NCBI RefSeq assembly: GCF_003254585.1
Contig: NZ_QJGZ01000029.1
Coordinates: forward strand, 33,179 to 97,178
Length of the DNA: 64,000 bases
Source of the DNA: Flavobacterium sharifuzzamanii
GTDB taxonomy: Bacteria; Bacteroidota; Bacteroidia; Flavobacteriales; Flavobacteriaceae
Direction of reading: 5' to 3'
Shown here: positions 1 through 8,455 of the stretch, piece by piece
Position numbering within the stretch: position 1 is the first letter of the stretch
Layout of the letters: each line of letters opens with the position of its first letter
The notes under the pieces: model-generated
Databases searched by the model: none
Told to the model about the DNA's origin: nothing
Seen by the model: only the letters and a program-made list of their open reading frames with translations
Program-made: the position numbers and the translations under genes

Positions 1-669
1 AAGATAAAGCGCCTCTGAAATTAAAGCATGACCAATCGAAACCTCTAATAAACCAGGAATATTTTGTTTGAAAAACTTGATATTATCCAAACTCAAATCG
101 TGTCCAGCATTGATTCCTAAACCTAATTCGATCGCCAATTCTGCAGCTTTAGTGTACGGTTCAATTCCTTTTTCATTACCTAAACTATATTGGTGCGCAA
201 AAGATTCTGTATACAGCTCAATTCTATCTGTTCCTGTTTTCTTTGCTCCTTCAATCATTTCTAAAATCGGGTCAACAAAAATCGAAGTTCTAATTCCGTT
301 TCTTTGAAATTCCTGAATAACTTCTGTTAAATATTCTTGGTTTTTAATAGTATCCCAACCAGCAGAAGAAGTTATTGCTCCAATTGCATCTGGAACCAAA
401 GTAACTTGATCAGGTTTACATTCTAAAACCAAATCAATAAAATTATGCTGTGGATTACCTTCGATATTATATTCTGTTGTAACAACTGCTTTTAAATCGC
501 GTGCATCCTGATAGCGAATATGTCGTTCGTCTGGACGAGGATGAATTGTAATTCCTTGTCCTCCAAATCGCTGAATATCTGCAGCAACTTTTAATAAATC
601 TGGAACATTTCCGCCGCGGGCATTTCGAAGCGTTGCTATTTTATTGATATTTACACTTAATTTTGTCAT
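1..669 (-). CDS. pdxJ: Pyridoxine 5'-phosphate synthase, 3' end cut by window edge
   Basis: PdxJ condenses 1-deoxy-D-xylulose 5-phosphate with 3-amino-2-oxopropyl phosphate to give pyridoxine 5'-phosphate, the last ring-forming step of DXP-dependent vitamin B6 synthesis in the cytosol. The frame is open from the ATG at 669 to base 1 (223 codons, no stop), so roughly the last 15 residues of the usual ~238 lie outside. Family motifs are visible: [17 protein letters not shown] at residues 4-20, [12 protein letters not shown] at 41-52, LVPDA at 91-95 and GLGINAGHD at 183-191. It is divergent from the CBS-domain gene at 785, and a TATTTTTG box lies 42 bp upstream. Identity is very clear; only the C terminus is unseen. 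Confidence 0.95.
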   Translation of the reverse strand, partial: MTKLSVNINKIATLRNARGGNVPDLLKVAADIQRFGGQGITIHPRPDERHIRYQDARDLKAVVTTEYNIEGNPQHNFIDLVLECKPDQVTLVPDAIGAITSSAGWDTIKNQEYLTEVIQEFQRNGIRTSIFVDPILEMIEGAKKTGTDRIELYTESFAHQYSLGNEKGIEPYTKAAELAIELGLGINAGHDLSLDNIKFFKQNIPGLLEVSIGHALISEALYL

Positions 670-710
670 ATAAATGGATATTAATTCTAGTAACATTATA
701 TTTGTTACGA

Positions 711-718
711 CAAAAATA
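711..718 (-). promoter_or_regulatory. Candidate -7 box for pdxJ
   Basis: On the minus strand this reads TATTTTTG, matching the Bacteroidota -7 consensus TAnnTTTG, 42 bp before the pdxJ ATG. I see no clear -33 TTG partner, so the call rests on the one element and its position. Confidence 0.35.
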
Positions 719-784
719 CAAAGTAAAACAGAGCAGTTTTCGGTATTTTTTGATTATTTTGCATCAAATATCTTCAATTGATTT

Positions 785-1444
785 ATGACAGAAATTACAA
801 ACTATATCACAAACGATTTCAGAGCGATTGACAGTCAGGAAACGATAGCCTCGATTCAGGACTTTTTTGTCGATGTAAATTTTTCTCATTTTCCGATTTT
901 AGAAGATGGTGTTTTTATCGGAAGCATCTCTTCTGACGATGTTGAAACATTTGACATTGAAAAAAAAGCAATTGATTACAAATATACTTTAGAACGTTTT
1001 TTTGCCAGAAAATCAATGATCTGGCTCGATGTTCTTGAAGTTTTTGCAAAAAACCACACCAACCTTCTCCCAATTCTTGATGAGAATAATAATTACATAG
1101 GTTATTATGAAATGGAAGATATCATGAAGTTCTTTCAGGAAACTCCATTTTTAAAAGAACCTGGCGCTATTATTATTGTGCAAAAAGGTCTTTTGGATTA
1201 TTCTATGAGTGAGGTAACTCAAATTGTAGAAAGCAATAATGGTAAAGTTTTAGGATGTTTTGTTTCTGAAGCTGATACCGAAAATGTTCAGATTACTGTA
1301 AAAATTGGTTTAGGAGCAATTAATGAAATTATCCAAACCTACAGAAGATATGGTTATGAAATTATTTCTGAACATCAGGAAGACACCTATATTAACAGCT
1401 TAAAAGAACGATCAGATTATTTAGACAAGTATCTTAATATATAA
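785..1444 (+). CDS. CBS domain protein with C-terminal ACT-like region
   Basis: A 219-residue cytosolic protein. Residues ~1-60 and ~70-125 form a CBS-domain pair (for example NFSHFPILEDGVFIGSIS and LLPILDENNNYIGYYEMEDI), a module that typically binds adenine nucleotides and regulates partners. Residues ~135-205 (GAIIIVQKGLLDYSMSEV, then ENVQITVKIG) resemble an ACT-like beta-alpha-beta fold. No catalytic domain is attached. It precedes nadK on the same strand with a 99-bp gap that holds an inverted repeat. The nearness to nadK could hint at nucleotide sensing, but that is inference. The start is the only in-frame ATG near the 5' end. Confidence 0.85.
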   Translation: MTEITNYITNDFRAIDSQETIASIQDFFVDVNFSHFPILEDGVFIGSISSDDVETFDIEKKAIDYKYTLERFFARKSMIWLDVLEVFAKNHTNLLPILDENNNYIGYYEMEDIMKFFQETPFLKEPGAIIIVQKGLLDYSMSEVTQIVESNNGKVLGCFVSEADTENVQITVKIGLGAINEIIQTYRRYGYEIISEHQEDTYINSLKERSDYLDKYLNI

Positions 1445-1450
1445 GTTATG

Positions 1451-1518
1451 AATGTGCCAATGAGAAAATTAGTTGATTAGATAATTTTCGCATTTCCCAA
1501 TTATCTAATTGACACATT
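1451..1518. repeat. Imperfect inverted repeat between the CBS gene and nadK
   Basis: The left side carries AATGTGCCAAT (1451-1461) and TTAGATAATT (1477-1486). The right side carries AATTATCTAA (1499-1508) and ATTGACACATT (1508-1518). The arms pair with one mismatch, and the left side has about 15 extra bases. There is no T-run, so it is not a typical terminator. It looks like a small intergenic hairpin repeat of the kind scattered in Flavobacterium chromosomes; copy number cannot be judged here. Confidence 0.5.
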
Positions 1519-1543
1519 GACCAATTCTTTAATTTAACAACGA

Positions 1544-2428
1544 ATGAAAATAGCCATTTACGGACAATATTATCAGAACAGTACTGAACCCATTATAAAA
1601 GACATTTTCAATTTCTTCAATGCCAACAATGTCGAAATGGTAATTGAAGAAAATTTCTTGAATATGCTTTATGAAAAACAGCTGGTAAAAAAAGAATACA
1701 CAACTTTTTCTCCAAATACTGCTTTAGACAATAGTTTCGAAATGCTCATTAGCATTGGAGGTGACGGTACAATTTTAAGAGCTGCTGCTTTTGTTCGTAA
1801 TTCTGGCGTTCCTTTATTGGGAATCAATGCTGGAAGATTAGGCTTTTTAGCTAAAGTTCAGAAAGAAAACATTGATATTTTACTTCAATATGTTATCAGT
1901 CAAAATTATACAACTTCTGAAAGAACCTTATTAGGCTTAACTTGCGAGCCATACAACAAAGCTTTTGAAGAACTTAATTTTGCAATGAATGAGGTTACGG
2001 TAAGCAGAAAAGATACCACTTCGATGATTACTGTAGAAACCTATTTAAATAATGAATATCTAAATTCTTATTGGGCAGACGGTTTAATCATTTCAACACC
2101 AACCGGATCTACTGGATATTCTTTAAGCTGTGGCGGACCAATTTTAACACCAGATGTCAAAAGTTTAGTTATCACGCCAATTGCACCACATAATTTAACC
2201 GCCAGACCGCTTGTCATTCCAGACGATACTGAAATTACTTTACGCGTATCAGGAAGAGAAGACCAGTACTTGGTTTCTTTAGACTCGAGAACCTCTTCAG
2301 TAAAAAATGAGTCTATTTTAAAAATTAAAAAAACAGATTACAAAATTAAAATGGTTGAAATACCAGGCGAAACTTTCTTGAAGACCTTAAGAAACAAACT
2401 GCTCTGGGGAGAAGATAAAAGAAATTAA
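1544..2428 (+). CDS. nadK: NAD kinase
   Basis: NadK phosphorylates NAD+ with ATP (or polyphosphate) to make NADP+ in the cytosol. The 294-residue length is normal for the family. The glycine-rich nucleotide motif GGDGTILRAA is at residues ~73-82, LLGINAGRLGFLA follows at ~91-103, and the conserved core TPTGSTGYSLSCGGP lies near residues 186-200. A downstream ITPIAPH motif is also present. It stands alone between the inverted repeat and an opposite-strand candidate microORF that overlaps its stop codon by three bases. Identity is secure. Confidence 0.95.
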   Translation: MKIAIYGQYYQNSTEPIIKDIFNFFNANNVEMVIEENFLNMLYEKQLVKKEYTTFSPNTALDNSFEMLISIGGDGTILRAAAFVRNSGVPLLGINAGRLGFLAKVQKENIDILLQYVISQNYTTSERTLLGLTCEPYNKAFEELNFAMNEVTVSRKDTTSMITVETYLNNEYLNSYWADGLIISTPTGSTGYSLSCGGPILTPDVKSLVITPIAPHNLTARPLVIPDDTEITLRVSGREDQYLVSLDSRTSSVKNESILKIKKTDYKIKMVEIPGETFLKTLRNKLLWGEDKRN

Positions 2429-2514
2429 ACTCTTTTCTGATTCTTCACTATACGATAATACCACATTTTCTCGTTCTGCATGTAGTGAATCATCATTAAA
2501 TGTCTCAAAATCAT
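2425..2514 (-). CDS. Candidate 29-residue microprotein, convergent with nadK
   Basis: This short minus-strand frame (ATG at 2514, TAA at 2427-2425) is convergent with nadK and overlaps its last bases. Its product is Met-, Tyr-, His- and Lys-rich, containing HLMMIHYMQNEKMWYY followed by a basic tail KNQKRV. The spread of charged and aromatic residues looks more protein-like than random AT-rich sequence, which tends to give Ile/Asn/Lys runs. I recognise no family. Without comparative data this is only a candidate; it could be the remnant of a longer gene. Confidence 0.3.
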   Translation of the reverse strand: MILRHLMMIHYMQNEKMWYYRIVKNQKRV

Positions 2515-2553
2515 AATGTAAATTGAAAAAAAAGCACATTTAACTAAAGGAAC

Positions 2554-2583
2554 TTTGATTCGTATCGATAATTATTATATTTG
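2554..2583 (+). promoter_or_regulatory. Promoter (-33 TTTG / -7 TATATTTG) for the DUF6089-uppS-bamA run
   Basis: TTTG at 2554-2557 and TATATTTG at 2576-2583 are separated by 18 bp, close to the Bacteroidota TTTG-N19-TAnnTTTG arrangement. Transcription would begin near 2590, about 12 bases before the ATG at 2602. It is the most complete promoter match I found. It could drive the whole envelope-biogenesis run down to the terminator at 8328. Confidence 0.6.
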
Positions 2584-2601
2584 CACGCAATTTTGAATTA
2601 A

Positions 2602-3294
2602 ATGAAGAAAATTTTTAATTTATTGTTATGTTTTTTCCCTCTTATTACACTAAATGCTCAGATAAACGAGATTGGTGTTTTTTTTGGCGGAAGTAACTTC
2701 GTAGGCGATGTTGGAAAAACAACTTACATCTCCCCAGAAAAACCAGCTTTTGGTATTCTTTATAAATGGAATAGAAGTCCGAGGCACTCATGGAGATTTT
2801 CTTACACACAATCAAACATTAGTGGAAATGATTTAAAATCTGATGAGACCGGAAGAAATCAAAGAGGCTATCGTTTTGACAATGACATTAAAGAGCTTTC
2901 AGCTGGACTTGAATTCAATTTTTTCGATTTTAATCTACATGATTATCACACTAAAGTAAGCCCTTATGTTTTTACCGGTTTAAGCTACTTTGTTTTTGAC
3001 AACTTATACAGATATACTACAAGCCCAAATGTAATATACACTCAAAAAAATCGCAGTTCAGTAGCAATACCTATTATATTAGGTGTAAAATCAAATATAT
3101 CGCCACGCTTTATACTTGCTGCTGAAGTTGGAGCACGTTACACCTTTACAGACAATATTGACGGAAGCAATCCTAATACAACTAGTCCAAATATCTTAAA
3201 ATTTGGAAATTTAAATAATAATGACTGGTATGTTTTCTCAGGTCTTACTTTAACGTATACCTTTGGAAAAAAACCATGCTATTGCGCATACTAA
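2602..3294 (+). CDS. DUF6089-type outer membrane beta-barrel protein
   Basis: A 230-residue secreted protein whose signal peptide ends at residues ~17-20 (LLLCFFPLITLNAQ). It is followed by alternating aromatic/polar beta-strand sequence such as SWRFSYTQSNISG and a final strand DWYVFSGLTLTYTFG, as in small outer membrane barrels. The N-terminal phrase NEIGVFFGGSNFVGDVG resembles the DUF6089 family, which sits directly before uppS-bamA in many Flavobacteriia. Its stop is 2 bp before the uppS start, so the two are almost certainly cotranscribed. The function is unknown; neighbours suggest a role in envelope assembly. Confidence 0.8.
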   Translation: MKKIFNLLLCFFPLITLNAQINEIGVFFGGSNFVGDVGKTTYISPEKPAFGILYKWNRSPRHSWRFSYTQSNISGNDLKSDETGRNQRGYRFDNDIKELSAGLEFNFFDFNLHDYHTKVSPYVFTGLSYFVFDNLYRYTTSPNVIYTQKNRSSVAIPIILGVKSNISPRFILAAEVGARYTFTDNIDGSNPNTTSPNILKFGNLNNNDWYVFSGLTLTYTFGKKPCYCAY

Positions 3295-3296
3295 AA

Positions 3297-4037
3297 ATGA
3301 ATTTAATAGAATCAATAGATCACACAAACTTACCTAAACACCTTGCCATTATCATGGACGGCAACGGGCGCTGGGCAAAACAACAAGGCTTTTTACGCGC
3401 GTTTGGCCATGAAAATGGAACAAAATCTGTAAAAGAAATCATTAAAACCTCAGCCAAACTTGGAATTGAGTATTTAACCCTATATGCTTTTTCTACAGAA
3501 AATTGGAATCGACCAAAATTGGAGGTTCAGGCATTAATGAAAATATTGATCAATTCATTAAAAAAAGAACTTGTTACCCTTCAAGAAAACAATATCAGAC
3601 TTAATGCAATTGGAAATCTTGATAAATTACCAAAAACAGCCCAAAAAGAACTTTTGGATGTTATGGAAAAAACTAAAAATAATACTCGCTTAACCCTTAC
3701 CCTAGCTTTAAGTTATGGCTCCAGAGAGGAACTGGTAAATGCTGTAAAAGCAATTAGTGATAAAGTTAAAAATAATATAATTTCAATAGACACTATTGAC
3801 GATTCAATTATAAATGAGCATCTTTACACGCAAAATTTACCTGACGTAGATTTATTAATACGAACAAGTGGAGAACATAGAATAAGTAATTTTTTGCTAT
3901 GGCAGATTGCCTATGCAGAATTATATTTTACTAATGTCTTGTGGCCAGACTTTAAAGACCAAGATTTATATGAGGCTATTATTAGTTATCAAAAAAGAGA
4001 ACGTAGATTTGGAAAAACCAGTGAACAAATTAAATAA
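3297..4037 (+). CDS. uppS: Isoprenyl (undecaprenyl) diphosphate synthase
   Basis: A cis-prenyltransferase that extends farnesyl diphosphate with isopentenyl diphosphate to the C55 carrier lipid used for peptidoglycan and O-antigen synthesis. The signature IIMDGNGRWAK, with its catalytic Asp, lies at residues ~19-29, TLYAFSTENW near 63-72, and RISNFLLWQ plus AYAELYF near the C terminus. I chose ATG 3297, 2 bp after the upstream stop. An in-frame ATG at 3276 would overlap the upstream gene and add seven non-conserved residues. The product is 246 residues, normal for the family. The 3' end overlaps the probable bamA start. Confidence 0.95.
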   Translation: MNLIESIDHTNLPKHLAIIMDGNGRWAKQQGFLRAFGHENGTKSVKEIIKTSAKLGIEYLTLYAFSTENWNRPKLEVQALMKILINSLKKELVTLQENNIRLNAIGNLDKLPKTAQKELLDVMEKTKNNTRLTLTLALSYGSREELVNAVKAISDKVKNNIISIDTIDDSIINEHLYTQNLPDVDLLIRTSGEHRISNFLLWQIAYAELYFTNVLWPDFKDQDLYEAIISYQKRERRFGKTSEQIK

Positions 4038-6708
4038 TTTTTTAGTGTTGCAAAAAAAAATACAAATAGTCTTTACCCTTTTACTTTTGGGTAGTTTTTC
4101 TCAAATTAAAGCACAAGAAAGAGTTCCTTTTGATCAAGGGAAAAAATATATTCTAGCTAAAGTTTCTGTTGTTGGTAAAATAAGCTTCAATGAACAGACC
4201 GTTGTTACCTTTTCAGGACTTCAAAAAGGTCAGGAAATTACTGTACCTGGAGAAGAAATAAGCAGCGCAATTAAAAAATTAGGAAAACTGGGACTTTTTG
4301 ATGAGATCGCTTTCTACGTTAATAAGGTAGAGAATGACAGTATCTATTTAGACTTAGATATCGTTGAGCTTCCTAAATTAAATGAGGTTAAAATTGTTGG
4401 TGTTAAGAAAAGTAAAGTCGAAGCCCTAATTAAGGATAACAACTTGACAAAGAACAAAATTGTCAATGAAAACTTAATTACAACCACTAAAAATTACATC
4501 GAAAACAAATATAAAAAAGAAGGTTTTTATAATACAAAAGTTACTATTACAAACACTCCCGATACTATTAATGGGCATCAAGTTAATATGCTTATCAGAA
4601 TAGACAAAGGAGACAAGGTAAAAATCAGCAGTATTGATTTCACAGGAAACAAGCAACTTACAGATACCCAGTTGCGTGCTGCAATGAAGGACACAAAACA
4701 GAAAAATTTCATTCGTGTATTTAAAGCTTCTAAATTTATTCCGGAGAAATACAAAACTGATTTAGAAAAAGTAATCGCAGCCTACAAAGAAAAAGGATAT
4801 CGAGATGCTCGTATTATTTACGATTCGGTACAATATAACAAGCAAAAAAATGCGCTTGCAATTAAAATTAATGTAGAAGAAGGAAATAAATACTACTTTG
4901 GAAATATTAAATTCTTAGGCAACACAGTCTATTCAGATCAGTTATTAAGCCGTTATTTAGGAATCAAAAAAGGTGAAACTTACAACGGAGTTTTATTAGA
5001 AAAAAGAATTGCTGATAAGTCTAAACCAGACGCAGAAGATATCACCAACTTATACCAAAACAATGGTTATTTGTTCTCAAACATTAATGCTGTAGAGGTA
5101 AAAACAGTTAACGATACTATCGATTTTGAAATTAGAGTAACTGAAGGTCCTATCGCTTATTTCAACAAAATCACTGTTGTTGGAAACGACAAAACAAACG
5201 ACCATGTTATTTACCGTGAGTTAAGAACTAAACCAGGTGAAAAATATAGTAAAGAGCAATTAGTTAGAACAATTCGTGAGATTGGACAGTTAGGTTTCTT
5301 TGATCCTGAAGCAATCGATCCTAAATTTAAAAACGTAGATGCTGGAGCTGGAACAGTTGATATTGAATATCATGTAGTAGAAAAAGGATCTAGCCAGGTA
5401 GAGCTTCAAGGAGGTTATGGCGGTGGAGGTTTTATTGGTACATTAGGACTTTCATTTAATAACTTCTCAGCACGTAAATTGTTCGACAAAGAAGCTTATA
5501 AGCCTTTACCAATGGGAGATGGACAAAAAGTAGCGCTTCGTTTGCAAGGAAGTACATATTTCCAAACCTATAGTTTATCTTTCTCAGAACCTTGGTTTGG
5601 AGGGAAAAAACCTGTACAATTTAGTTCATCTATTTCATACAGTAAGCAATTTCTTAACAATTACATCACCAGAACTGTTGATAAAAGCAAAAGTTTTAAT
5701 ATTTTTACAGTTCAAGTTGGTCTAGCAAAAAGACTAACGGTGCCAGATGACTACTTTGTACTATCACAATCTTTAAGTTATCAGCACTACGACTTGAACA
5801 ATTATAACACTGGTTTGTTTACTTTTGGTAATGGTGCATCAAGAAACTTAGCATATACTATTGGACTTTCAAGAAGTAATAAAGGGGTAAACCCAATATT
5901 CCCAACTTACGGTTCAGAATTTAGTATTACTGCAAAAGTTACACCTCCATATTCATTATTTAATGGCATTGATTATGGTGATTTGAAAAACCAAAAAGAA
6001 TACAAAACACAATATACTGGTGAAAGCAGATCAGATGATTATGGTCAGCCTCTTAATAAAGGTGATTATTATAAAACTGATAGTTCAGGAAAAATTACAA
6101 GTGTAGGATCTGATTATGCAAGCGCCGATACAGATGTAGCAAAAGTCGATCAGAAAAAATACAACTGGTTAGAATATTATAAAGTTAAATTTAAAGGAGA
6201 TTGGTATACTAAAGTTTATGGAAAACTAGTATTAAGAACTCTTACAGAATTTGGTTTCTTAGGAGCTTATAATCAAGAAAGAGGTGTAATTCCGTTTGAG
6301 CGTTTTTACTTAGGTGGTGATGGTATGGCAAACTACTCAATGGACGGTAGAGAGACAATTCAGTTGAGAGGTTATCCAAACAACTCTTTGACTCCTGTAA
6401 ATGCAAATGGTGACGCAATTGGAGCTACGATTTACAACAAATTCTCTATGGAATTACGTTATCCAATTACATTAAAAGCGTCGGCTTCTATTTTTGCATT
6501 AACGTTCTTAGAAGCAGGTTCATCATACCCAACGTTCAAAGATTATAACCCATTTGACTTAAACCGTTCTGCTGGTGCTGGTTTACGTGTATTCATGCCT
6601 GCATTTGGATTATTGGGTATTGACTTTGGTTACGGATTTGACGCTCTTCCAGGACAAACAAAAGCTAATGGTTGGGAAACACACTTTATCATTGGACAAC
6701 AATTTTAG
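4021..6708 (+). CDS. bamA: Outer membrane protein assembly factor BamA
   Basis: BamA folds beta-barrel proteins into the outer membrane. The N-terminal half (residues ~45-450) has successive POTRA domains of 70-90 residues, each with a late conserved Gly (for example KGYRDARI, NNGYLFSNI). The C-terminal half is a 16-strand Omp85 barrel, with the LRGYP motif of strand 16/loop 6 and a terminal Phe. A long polar insertion around 5980-6170 is probably a surface loop. The frame opens at ATG 3907 deep inside uppS. A GTG at 4021, just before the signal peptide (IVFTLLLLGSFSQIKAQ), is more likely, with GTG 4045 and TTG 4048 as alternatives. Two Skp-like chaperones follow. Confidence 0.93.
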   Translation: MNKLNNFLVLQKKIQIVFTLLLLGSFSQIKAQERVPFDQGKKYILAKVSVVGKISFNEQTVVTFSGLQKGQEITVPGEEISSAIKKLGKLGLFDEIAFYVNKVENDSIYLDLDIVELPKLNEVKIVGVKKSKVEALIKDNNLTKNKIVNENLITTTKNYIENKYKKEGFYNTKVTITNTPDTINGHQVNMLIRIDKGDKVKISSIDFTGNKQLTDTQLRAAMKDTKQKNFIRVFKASKFIPEKYKTDLEKVIAAYKEKGYRDARIIYDSVQYNKQKNALAIKINVEEGNKYYFGNIKFLGNTVYSDQLLSRYLGIKKGETYNGVLLEKRIADKSKPDAEDITNLYQNNGYLFSNINAVEVKTVNDTIDFEIRVTEGPIAYFNKITVVGNDKTNDHVIYRELRTKPGEKYSKEQLVRTIREIGQLGFFDPEAIDPKFKNVDAGAGTVDIEYHVVEKGSSQVELQGGYGGGGFIGTLGLSFNNFSARKLFDKEAYKPLPMGDGQKVALRLQGSTYFQTYSLSFSEPWFGGKKPVQFSSSISYSKQFLNNYITRTVDKSKSFNIFTVQVGLAKRLTVPDDYFVLSQSLSYQHYDLNNYNTGLFTFGNGASRNLAYTIGLSRSNKGVNPIFPTYGSEFSITAKVTPPYSLFNGIDYGDLKNQKEYKTQYTGESRSDDYGQPLNKGDYYKTDSSGKITSVGSDYASADTDVAKVDQKKYNWLEYYKVKFKGDWYTKVYGKLVLRTLTEFGFLGAYNQERGVIPFERFYLGGDGMANYSMDGRETIQLRGYPNNSLTPVNANGDAIGATIYNKFSMELRYPITLKASASIFALTFLEAGSSYPTFKDYNPFDLNRSAGAGLRVFMPAFGLLGIDFGYGFDALPGQTKANGWETHFIIGQQF

Positions 6709-6750
6709 AGAAATAACGTTTGGTTAAAAATCATCAAATAAAGTTATGTT

Positions 6751-7788
6751 ATGAGAAAACAATTTTTATTTATATTTTTAGCCTTGATTGTAGCAAATAC
6801 AAGTCAGGCGCAAGGAAAGACTACTCGAATTGGCTACATCGACATGGAATATATTTTAGAAAATGTTTCCGATTATAAAGAAGCTAAATCGCAATTAGAG
6901 CAAAAAGCTCAAAAGTGGAAACAAGAAGTTGAAGCCAAAAAATTAAATATAAATAATTTGAAAGAAAGCTTAAAAACAGAAAAAGCTTTACTTACAAAGG
7001 AATTAATAGAAGAAAGAGAAACAGAAATTAAGTTTCTTGAACAAGAAATGATGGATTATCAACAGAAACAATTTGGTTCTGATGGAAATCTAATGAGACA
7101 GAAGGCAGCTTTAGCAAAACCTATACAAGATCAGGTTTTTACTGCTGTACAAGATATAGCCGAAGCAAAAAATTATGATTTTGTTTTTGATAAATCATCA
7201 GATCTTACAATGCTTTTCAGCAATAAAAGATTTGATATCAGCGATCAGGTTTTAAGAATCTTAAACCGTACTGAAAAACGTGAGCAGCTGACCAAAAAAC
7301 AATTGAAAGAGCAAGAGGCTAAAGAGAGTATTGAAAATGCAATTGACGAGAATCCAGCAATGGCCGACCGCCAAAAAGCACTTGACGAAAAAAGAGCTGC
7401 CAGAGAGAAATTAATTCAGGATAGAAAATTAGAGCAGGACGCTAAGAGAAAAGAATACGAGGATCGAAGAAAAGCTCTGCAAGAGGAAAGAGAAGCTAAA
7501 AAAACTGGCACGGTTTCTGGAACAGCTCCTGCAACAGCCGCTCCTGCCGCAGCAACAGCGACAGATGCTGCTAAAACAAGTTCAACAGCTAAAACGGCAG
7601 CGCCAGCCACAGGAGCAACACCGACCACTGAGCAGCCGGCAATGACAAAAGCTGAAGAAAGACAATTACTTTACGAACAACGTAAAAAAGAATTGGAAGA
7701 AAGAAGAAAGAAAATTTTAGAAGAAAGAGAAGCGGCTAAAAAAGCAAAAGAAGCCGAAACACAAAAAGCAAATACGACCAATAATTAA
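6751..7788 (+). CDS. OmpH/Skp-family periplasmic chaperone with long A/P/T-rich tail
   Basis: Skp-type proteins hold unfolded outer membrane proteins in the periplasm and pass them to BamA. The signal peptide (LFIFLALIVANTSQAQG) is followed by a short beta strand (IGYIDMEYIL), a long coiled coil at ~40-115 and the returning strand YDFVFDKSSDLTML near 140-153, the usual OmpH layout. At 345 residues it is about twice the family length. The extra part is a charged Lys/Glu/Arg coiled-coil tail interrupted by an Ala/Pro/Thr low-complexity stretch (about 7510-7650) whose GC content is clearly above the surroundings. A second, normal-length copy follows 14 bp downstream, so a duplication is likely. 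Confidence 0.9.
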   Translation: MRKQFLFIFLALIVANTSQAQGKTTRIGYIDMEYILENVSDYKEAKSQLEQKAQKWKQEVEAKKLNINNLKESLKTEKALLTKELIEERETEIKFLEQEMMDYQQKQFGSDGNLMRQKAALAKPIQDQVFTAVQDIAEAKNYDFVFDKSSDLTMLFSNKRFDISDQVLRILNRTEKREQLTKKQLKEQEAKESIENAIDENPAMADRQKALDEKRAAREKLIQDRKLEQDAKRKEYEDRRKALQEEREAKKTGTVSGTAPATAAPAAATATDAAKTSSTAKTAAPATGATPTTEQPAMTKAEERQLLYEQRKKELEERRKKILEEREAAKKAKEAETQKANTTNN

Positions 7789-7802
7789 TTAATATTTTAA
7801 AA

Positions 7803-8306
7803 ATGATGAAACAAATCAAAACTTTACTAATTGCTGCAATTCTTATTTTAGGAGCAAGTAACACAATGAACGCGCAAGCGAAGGTAGCTCATGTTGATGT
7901 AAGCGAGATCATGTCGAAAATGCCTGCTATGCTAGATGCTCAAAATCAACTGCAAAAATTAAGTGGTACATACGATGCTGAATACAAAAAAATGGTTGAC
8001 GAATATCAAGTGAAAATTAAAAAGTATGAAGCTGAAGCGGCAACTGTAACAGATGCTGTAAATGGTGAGCGTTCTAAAGAAGTTCAAGATATGCAAAAGA
8101 GAATTGTTGATTACAGAGACAATGCTCAAAAAGAATTACAACAAAAAGAAACTGATATCGTAAAACCATTAATGGAAAAAGTAAGAGCTTCTATCCAAAA
8201 AGTTGGAAAAGCTAAAGGTTTCCAATACGTTTTAGATGGTTCTACTTTATTATTAGCTGATGGTCCAAACATCACTGCTGACGTTAAAAAAGATTTAGGA
8301 TTCTAA
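7803..8306 (+). CDS. OmpH/Skp-family periplasmic chaperone
   Basis: A 167-residue, standard-length OmpH protein. The signal peptide (LLIAAILILGASNTMNAQA) leads to the start strand KVAHVDVSEIM, a coiled-coil tentacle region at ~45-125 and the closing strand FQYVLDGSTLLLADG. It is expected to act with the upstream paralogue and BamA in outer membrane protein transit through the periplasm. Two adjacent ATGs (7803 and 7806) are equally possible starts. A strong intrinsic terminator follows, making this the last gene of the run that starts at 2602. Confidence 0.92.
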   Translation: MMKQIKTLLIAAILILGASNTMNAQAKVAHVDVSEIMSKMPAMLDAQNQLQKLSGTYDAEYKKMVDEYQVKIKKYEAEAATVTDAVNGERSKEVQDMQKRIVDYRDNAQKELQQKETDIVKPLMEKVRASIQKVGKAKGFQYVLDGSTLLLADGPNITADVKKDLGF

Positions 8307-8327
8307 GAAATTAAATCTCATAATTCA

Positions 8328-8364
8328 AACTGCTCAATTTATATAATTTGAGCAGTTTTTTTTT
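8328..8364 (+). terminator. Intrinsic terminator after the second ompH gene
   Basis: A perfect 10-bp stem (AACTGCTCAA / TTGAGCAGTT) with a 10-base AT-rich loop is followed by T residues to about 8364. It closes the uppS-bamA-ompH transcript. Confidence 0.85.
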
Positions 8365-8443
8365 ACAAAAAATTAAACCTAATTTTTGGTATTATTTCAA
8401 GATTTCACTTAACTTAGAATATCGAATTTTTATTAAAAAATAG

Positions 8444-8451
8444 TAAATTTG
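8444..8451 (+). promoter_or_regulatory. -7 box immediately before murI
   Basis: TAAATTTG matches TAnnTTTG and ends only four bases before the murI ATG at 8456. If used, transcription would begin at or beside the start codon, giving a leaderless or nearly leaderless mRNA. Confidence 0.45.
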
Positions 8452-8455
8452 CTTT

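Noticed and set aside
7416..7628. 70-codon minus-strand frame rich in Ala/Val opposite the ompH linker
   Set aside because: It is the mirror of the Ala/Pro/Thr low-complexity stretch in the real chaperone gene; no start context or family.
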